DNA of 64,000 nucleotides from Oegoconia quadripuncta. Its lineage: Eukaryota; Arthropoda; Insecta; Lepidoptera; Autostichidae. The notes below the pieces were generated by a model. The model made no database searches. It saw only the letters and a list, made by a program, of their open reading frames with translations, and was not told the origin of the DNA. The stretch spans positions 5,542,413-5,606,412 of the forward strand of contig OX438751.1 of assembly GCA_949316235.1 (NCBI GenBank). The letters run 5' to 3'. Below, one piece after another: positions 58,740 to 64,000 of the stretch (positions are counted from its first letter, which is position 1; the number at the start of each line of letters is the position of its first letter). A program made the translations under genes and the position numbers.

Positions 58740-58910
58740 GAAAGACCAGGGAGCGCGGGCGTGAATGGTTTAGGGTACAACCGAAGTCATTGCCGAGTTC
58801 TACCGAAGCCGGCCGATTGGTTCCGCTCCAAATGCCGACAGCTGCTGCATTTCAGATATAGGGGTCGCTCTTCATTAGTGTAACTTGTCTCGTCTCGAGA
58901 TGGATGTTTG
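58740..58910. promoter_or_regulatory. Unique block with proneural-type E-box
   Basis: CAGCTGC at 58839-58845 reads GCAGCTG on the other strand, the class of E-box bound by Achaete/Scute-type factors. In flies these activate senseless. CCAAT-like gattggttcc is nearby. The block is not repeated here. Confidence 0.3.
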
Positions 58911-59169
58911 TTTTTGGACAGCGTGAGTTTTGTGCTGATGGTTTCTTGATGATGTATGAAGTTTATTTATTGGGGAGTTATTGTCATTCATGATAAATTT
59001 CTCTTAACTGCCATTTTTCGAGATTTGACTGCGTTATGATGCTTTGAATAAATTTAAAGTCATCATTCACTTGCTAAGATCGACGGATTTCCAGTGATTC
59101 ATTTTAGGATAACTTTTTACCTTCTCAGAATCATCTATTTATTGTATATACGTAGCACTCTACATGTAA

Positions 59170-59300
59170 TAGTTTTTACTTAAATTATGAATAAGAATAA
59201 GAATCGTTTATTTGACCCATTTAACGACACACATATACATGTATAAATTTGAAAAAAACAAAATGGTGACAGTGAAATTGGAACCGGGTGAGATGAAAGT
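59170..59300 (-). mobile_element. LINE tail
   Basis: Aataagaataagaatcgttt followed by atttgacccatttaacgaca: a 3' end read on the minus strand. Confidence 0.5.
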
Positions 59301-59461
59301 GATTTGTATTTGCGTCTACCATATATCCCTGCACTGATAATGTGACATAATCTGAAATTGACTTTACCGACTATATATACATGATTAAAGTTATATAGGC
59401 TGGTATCTACTTGAGCTATTACTACGTGCTTCATTGTATGGACAGCTTTGTGCCAGAGCAC

Positions 59462-59532
59462 ACACGACCTTTAGGAGGAGGTATGTCCCACTACAGATAG
59501 TGGGACATACCTCCTACTTCCAAAGGTCGTGT
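59462..59532. repeat. 71-base hairpin, 29 paired positions, 4-base loop
   Basis: Inner arms AGGAGGTATGTCCCACTA (59476-59493) and its exact mirror (59498-59515) with loop CAGA. Outer arms ACACGACCTTT (59462-59472) and AAAGGTCGTGT (59522-59532) are also exact. They are separated by a 3/6-base internal loop. It lies 950 bases upstream of exon 3. Confidence 0.92.
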
Positions 59533-59879
59533 ATTGGTTATATATTATTGTGTAGGAAAAACAGATGATGGTATTAATAAGTAAACGACCGACGACGGGT
59601 AAACTCTCAGAACCTAGAAATATTTTAAACTGCATGTCTACAATTCTTCATCTTAGGCCATAATGTCACTTTCCCCTAGGTGAGATTATGATCAAACTCG
59701 ACTCAAGAGTCGTATATAAAGAAAAAAAAATAGAGTATCTACTTAGACTCGTGAAGCTAAGTGACTGTGATTAAAAAGAATTATTACTTTCACTTGCTCT
59801 GACATTATCAAATTCATTCGCAAACATTCGTCGCATAAAACAACAATACATCAAGCACCAAACTAAACAAAACGAAGAA

Positions 59880-60110
59880 CAACAATGGTATAGTTTTCGT
59901 TTAGTCGCGCCCGCGGATTAGTGAATTGTAAAAAAGATTGGGGTCCGTGCCGACCCGACGTGTTAATTACGGGGGTTGGGCGCTCGAGGGTTACAACAGA
60001 TGAAAGTCAATTTGCTGCTGCGACATGATACGGCTCATTTCATCGGGAGCGACAAGTGTAGCACCTGCGCTTTTTCACTCGCTCCGCAAGGGGCCTAGGG
60101 GCCTTTCAAT
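59880..60110. promoter_or_regulatory. Unique GC-rich block close to exon 3
   Basis: Tcgcgcccgcggattagtga, ccgtgccgacccgacgtgtt, aattacgggggttgggcgct, acagatgaaagtcaatttgc and ggagcgacaagtgtagcacc. It is free of the repeats seen here. An enhancer or an alternative internal promoter are possible. Confidence 0.3.
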
Positions 60111-60479
60111 AGCCTTTGTACTCTACAATTGAGAAGTGAATTTGTGGACCATTGCATTATTTTTATAGCAGACGAAATTGTTGTGGTAGTTATTCACTGC
60201 CTACGATGCATAAATTTTGCTTAAACATAAAATTTTCGGAGTTTCAAATCCTGGGTCAAATAAACAGTCAACCGCTATCTAAACGTTCTACTCTGTACGT
60301 GTATGTAAAATTGTTGTTATTGATTATAGGGGTGTACATATTTTTTTGAAAATACAATGACCACTTACCTAAATGATAGAATTAGTAACGTTTTTTCGCG
60401 ACCTTTGGTTATCGATAGTAAATTGTCGCAAACAAGGATGTTTGATATTAAAAAAGTAAAAGTATATTTTTTTTTACAG

Positions 60480-61125
60480 AAGAGATCAAGTTCGGCATCA
60501 ACCGCTTAGTTGCTGAGCGGACGGATGAAGATGACGACGACACTCATAACAATGAGACGAGACGCGGTGGTATCTCACCAGCATCCCGCTGTGGAAGCCC
60601 CTGCTGGGTCCCCTCACCGCAATCACCTCGATCAGTCCGCTCCAGTTCCCCAGAACTCGAAGTGGACTCCCCACCATCATCGCCTAGAAGACCACCCGAT
60701 TCCTCACCACCTCCGAAAAGATCAGAAGCATTCTCTGTAAGCGCACTTTTAAGACCAGATGCTCCAAGAGTTCAACCGCAAAGGCCATTTCTATATCCTC
60801 CACTACCTTTTGCGGAGTTTCTAAGAGATGCTGGAAGTCTTGGCCTGCCTGGTTGGGGTGGTTACAGCAATTTATACTTACACGCGGTACAAGCGGCTGG
60901 ACCGGATTTACTTCGATTACGAGCAGCAGTATTAGGTGCTCCAGGACCATTATCCAGGCCATTACCAATAGGAGATGTCTACTCATGTGTCAAGTGTGAG
61001 AAGATGTTCAGTACCCCACATGGGTTGGAAGTCCACGCAAGAAGGTCTCATAATGGAAAGCGACCCTTTGCTTGTGAGTTGTGTAGCAAGACTTTTGGAC
61101 ATGAAATCAGTCTTAGTCAGCACAG
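60480..61125 (+). CDS. sens-2: GFI1/Senseless-family zinc-finger factor, exon 3 (fingers 1-2)
   Basis: Codon 90 is shared with exon 2; codons 91-304 plus two bases follow. Seen in order: FGINRLV (94-100) and FSVSALL (174-180), both resembling the eh1 form bound by Groucho; an acidic run (105-110); Ser/Pro-rich stretches; zinc finger 1 at 259-280, CVKC...HARRSH, with four residues between the His; and the first part of finger 2, CELC (288) to His304. [14 protein letters not shown] and RPFACELC match vertebrate GFI1 fingers 1 and 2. As I recall, Drosophila Senseless keeps only four fingers, so a protein with these two is closer to senseless-2. That choice is an inference. The donor is CACAG|GTGAGT, phase 2. 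The product binds DNA in the nucleus, usually as a repressor, in sensory and neuronal fate. Confidence 0.95.
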
Positions 61126-61587
61126 GTGAGTTACATATAGAAATGATAATAATATTTCTTTCATTTTTCTACTACATCTTTTCGAGTCTTTGGTCTTCAT
61201 CAACATTAATCTAATTTATCAACAAATTTAACCCTAGTTTGTAGTATGACTAAGTGAGTTCTTAACCCTTTATCGCCGTGATGCAGATACAATTGAAAAT
61301 CAATGTGGCCACGGGTGACCGCGGTGACCGATGAAGCCCATGCATCGCTATTACAGTTCTGCTATTCCGTGGTTGGATGCGTATAGCTCTTTAGCTAGCT
61401 TCAAGCGTGGTCTTTACCACGCTTGAAGCGGAGCTACATTATGTCTATTTGTATTATCCACTGTCTTATATACAATGTCTGTTGACATTAAAGAACTAAT
61501 CGGAACCCATGATCACCTATAGCCCCGAGTCTAGTCCTTCATTATTTGTTCCATCATTCTTAGTTCTTACCCCGTCCCTTGTCGCAG
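61126..61587 (+). other. Intron 3 (462 bases)
   Basis: GTGAGT to ccgtcccttgtcgcag. The acceptor is chosen over CAG at 61599 because only it restores finger 2. It contains a hairpin (next entry). Confidence 0.95.
61392..61436. repeat. Hairpin in intron 3
   Basis: GCTTCAAGCGTGGT (61398-61411), loop CTTT, and the exact mirror ACCACGCTTGAAGC (61416-61429). Outer TAGCT and AGCTA also pair across a small 1/2-base internal loop. Confidence 0.92.
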
Positions 61588-61769
61588 GGCCGTCCACAGC
61601 GTTGAAAAGGTCTTCGAGTGTAAGCAATGCGGCAAGACCTTCAAGCGGTCCAGCACTCTCTCCACACACCTGCTCATCCATTCAGACACGAGACCATACC
61701 CTTGCCAGTACTGCGGGAAACGGTTCCATCAGAAATCCGACATGAAGAAGCACACCTATATTCATACTG
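61588..61769 (+). CDS. sens-2: GFI1/Senseless-family zinc-finger factor, exon 4 (fingers 2-4)
   Basis: The first base completes Arg305, then codons 306-365 plus one base. Joined to exon 3 it gives His-Arg-Ala-Val-His, the correct end of finger 2 (288-308). Finger 3 spans 316-336 (CKQC ... THLLIH) and finger 4 spans 344-364 (CQYC ... KHTYIH). [19 protein letters not shown] and [17 protein letters not shown] are the near-invariant core of GFI1/Senseless proteins and identify the family beyond doubt. The donor is ACTG|GTGAGT, phase 1; Gly366 is split, and the next exon should continue the finger linker. No such exon was found up to 64000, so the gene is cut by the window end and at least two more fingers are expected. 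Confidence 0.97.
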
Positions 61770-62509
61770 GTGAGTAGATAGATACCTATGTATGTAAATA
61801 ACCTTTCAACCACTGACAGATTTTCAGAGATTTTATAATTACGTGGGATGTGGTAAATGTTGAATCATAAAGGATTATTATACTAGATGAAAGGAAAGTA
61901 ATAACGTAGGATTGCCTTCGATAAGTTCTTTCTACATGAGAAGGTTTTTGATAAATTTGTTTTTCGTGTTGGGTACATTTCTTGGGTGATTGCTTTCCAT
62001 CAGATACGTTATTGATCGGCATTTGGCATATTTTTCGATTAATTTTAAAGGCTAAATTCACATCTAAAACATGTATACTTTAGACATCTATAGGGTCCAG
62101 CCTATAAGTAATTCCTATGTTACATAAATCGTCAATGGCTTAAAAGTTTTCGTGAATTCTAAATAGAGCATTACCTAGTTAGTATTTAAGAAGTTTAATT
62201 ACTTTACTCTTAACAGCAAAGTATATGCAGAGTTTAAGTTGGTATTTCTTTTCATTTTATTACTTCTTCCAACTCATTACGACTTTTTTGATATACTGCT
62301 TTTCAACGCTCTCATCTAAACATTTTATTTTTGTAGCGCAAAGGCCGAAATGCGCAAGCGAAATGAGAGCACTCCATTTTTAAATATTTTATTCTATCAT
62401 CCATAATTCATCATTATGATTTTATATTACGCTAAACTATTCCTTTTTCAAATAGCTATTTAAGTATTTAAATAATTTAAGTATTTCTAGGATTTTATAT
62501 AGCTTTATG

Positions 62510-62715
62510 GTGTGGTCAGAGATATCCCAAACATTAGTGTCTAGGTGTTCAAAATATTAATAGTTTAATGCTTGAACTAACATCCACGGTTCACCTCACG
62601 AAATTTACAGAAATGCATACGTGACAAGTGTGACCATTGCCGTTAATACATGCAAATATATAGATGTTTTTTGGTGCAAAGCCCATATTATTTTACATGC
62701 CGAAGGGACATAACA
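62510..62715 (-). mobile_element. Family D repeat
   Basis: Agatatcccaaacattagtg, aacatccacggttcacctca, gcatacgtgacaagtgtg and atgttttttggtgcaaagcc in order. It lacks the outer tail. Confidence 0.8.
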
Positions 62716-63149
62716 CTAAAGTAACTATGTATGTTATAAAGGCATGCTCTTATCCGTGTCTCCAAATATTTTTCAATTAATATTTTCAAGAATGTTAGGT
62801 ACTCTAAAGAAATCAACACTTTTTGGGGTTATATTCTATTCCTAACGATTCCTTAATCCACTACACCATGCTATTATTACAGCGACAACAATAATTCAAG
62901 CTCAACTCCCTTACAAAGTCCATTTAGTTACTCGACATAATTCAAAGTGGGAACTCTGTCAAAACATCTTAAGCTACCCCTGCCTCCCTTGCCACATAAT
63001 TAATGTACATTAACACCTAAGATGAGGTAGGTGGGTGTTTTATAATAATCGCATAATGCGGGGCGAGAGTGAGCTCCAGACGTTTGTGGTTACGTTATAG
63101 GGGCGATTGGGTTACAATTACACACGGCTTGTAAGGTTGGCCAGCAAAT

Positions 63150-63375
63150 ATGCTTCTTTTCCCACAGATAAGCAAATATTTTTTCTTGCCGAAGCCGTAG
63201 TTTGGACATACTGTGTTCGAGGCGGGCACTATATTTACCCGACTGCCCAAGAAAGGAGGGTAATGTTTTCCGAGTGTATGTATGTATGTCCATTCATTTG
63301 GCGCAACTGTAACCTAAACGGCTTGAGCAATTTCGAAGTGCATGGTGTCGTTTATGATAAAAAATCTTTAGTTTA
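63150..63375 (+). mobile_element. Family E repeat with upstream lead-in
   Basis: Gcttcttttcccacagataa and cttgccgaagccg (also near 3776 and 43614), then acccgactgcccaagaaag, gagggtaatgttttccgagt, TATG repeats, catttggcgcaactgtaacc and cgaagtgcatggtgtcg. Confidence 0.7.
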
Positions 63376-63594
63376 GTATAACACCTAGATTGGCAGACAA
63401 ATGCATAAGCCCTATAATTAATTCCAAGAGATTTAAGTTTACATTCAATGAATAATATTATAGGGATGTCTTAAAACTTGGAGTTTGAAGTTGCATGACT
63501 GGTAATGAGAATCAAAGGATTCCTCATCATCCTAGTCCGCTTTAGCATTCTTTCTCATTGTTTAGTATTAAGTAATATAAACAGACGATTTCTC

Positions 63595-64000
63595 ATGCGT
63601 GGAATTCGTTTATATGTACAATTTCTTTATCCCGCGGGTACTACTTACGTCATTGGGTTAAAAAGTGGGTTACGTCCAATTCCGCGGTACATTCTACCTG
63701 TTGTGTACCAAATTTCAGCCAAATCCGTTCAATAGTTTCATGGTAATTGAGCACCAAATAAGCTATAAGTAAATAAGTTATAAACATACGATAAGATATT
63801 TAAAAATATTTTGAAAAAATGTTTAAGCATATTGTGTACTAGCTTTCCGCCCGCGGATTCGCCTGCGTGGAATAACTTTATCGCGGAAATTTGTTAATCC
63901 AGGGTATATTCTACCTATATAGCAAATTTCATACAAATCCGTTCATCCGTTTCGCCGTGATTGAGCAACAAACAAACAAACAAACATCCAAACTGTCGCA
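63595..64000 (+). mobile_element. Two ACTAGCTTTCCGC-type repeats in tandem
   Basis: The first (63595-63760) lacks the opening but has tttatcccgcgggtactac, ttctacctgttgtgtaccaa and aaatccgttcaatagtttca. The second (63837-64000) opens actagctttccgcccgcgg and ends with CAAA repeats (63969-63985) and acatccaaactgtcgc, running off the window. Confidence 0.7.

Larger units (their letters stand above)
40981..60479 (+). other. Intron 2 (19.5 kb)
   Basis: Bounded by GTAAGA and tttttttttacag. It carries the mariner derivative, SINEs, family D-F repeats and candidate regulatory blocks listed separately. 40985-42590, 43990-44920, 46035-46560, 49900-51110, 53300-54020 and 55000-56560 are AT-rich with nothing nameable. 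Confidence 0.7.
61770..64000 (+). other. Intron 4, incomplete at the window edge
   Basis: Starts GTGAGT. It holds a family D copy at 62510-62715 (-), a family E copy at 63234-63375, and the repeat pair at 63595-64000. No acceptor followed by the expected linker and finger sequence was seen. Confidence 0.8.

Noticed and set aside
59462..59532. Annotated microRNA gene
   Set aside because: The stem is too perfect and no expression or conservation can be seen; kept as a hairpin only.
61599..61769. Alternative acceptor CAG at 61599 for exon 4
   Set aside because: It would drop the residues that complete zinc finger 2; the acceptor at 61587 restores His-Arg-Ala-Val-His.
61770..64000. Search for the next zinc-finger exon
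   Set aside because: No acceptor followed by the expected linker and C2H2 finger was found in this stretch, so the exon must lie beyond the window.

Overview
This window looks like a piece of a lepidopteran (moth or butterfly) nuclear genome. It is AT-rich and gene-poor, with long introns and a dense load of short interspersed elements of types common in Lepidoptera: tRNA-headed SINEs, truncated non-LTR retrotransposon 3' ends, small terminal-inverted-repeat elements, one mariner-like element and a DIRS-type tyrosine recombinase remnant. No rRNA, true tRNA, CRISPR array, virus or bacterial-type operon was seen.

One host protein gene is supported, on the + strand across most of the window: a C2H2 zinc-finger transcription factor of the GFI1/Senseless family, most like the six-finger type (senseless-2). 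Four coding exons join in frame with canonical GT-AG sites: 10611-10749, 40852-40980, 60480-61125 and 61588-61769. Together they give 365 codons plus one base. They encode a Ser/Pro-rich N-terminal half with short repressor-like motifs, then zinc fingers 1 to 4. The junction between exons 3 and 4 falls inside finger 2 and completes it. The last exon ends in phase 1 right after finger 4. The rest, expected to be fingers 5 and 6, must lie beyond position 64000.

Layout: 1-10.3 kb is upstream intergenic DNA packed with repeats plus two unrepeated GC-richer blocks. 10.3-10.6 kb is a likely promoter and 5' UTR containing an 18-bp perfect palindrome. 10.75-40.85 kb is intron 1, 40.98-60.48 kb is intron 2, 61.13-61.59 kb is intron 3, and intron 4 runs off the window end.

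The introns hold repeated families called A to F here. A and B are tRNA-headed SINEs. C is a retrotransposon 3'-end repeat. D is a short repeat whose 3' tail matches that of a LINE in the window. E is an unclassified interspersed repeat. F is a TA-flanked inverted-repeat element. Several insertions are nested inside one another with visible target duplications, so their relative ages can be read. The introns also contain unique GC-richer blocks with candidate transcription-factor sites, and several tight, nearly perfect hairpins.

I did not find a convincing new multi-gene system. The most distinctive signals are the mariner derivative with matching 172-bp inverted repeats and a half transposase, a phased TTATG array with a period near 15.3 bp, a 10-bp satellite grown from a SINE tail, and hairpins flanking and within the zinc-finger part of the gene.
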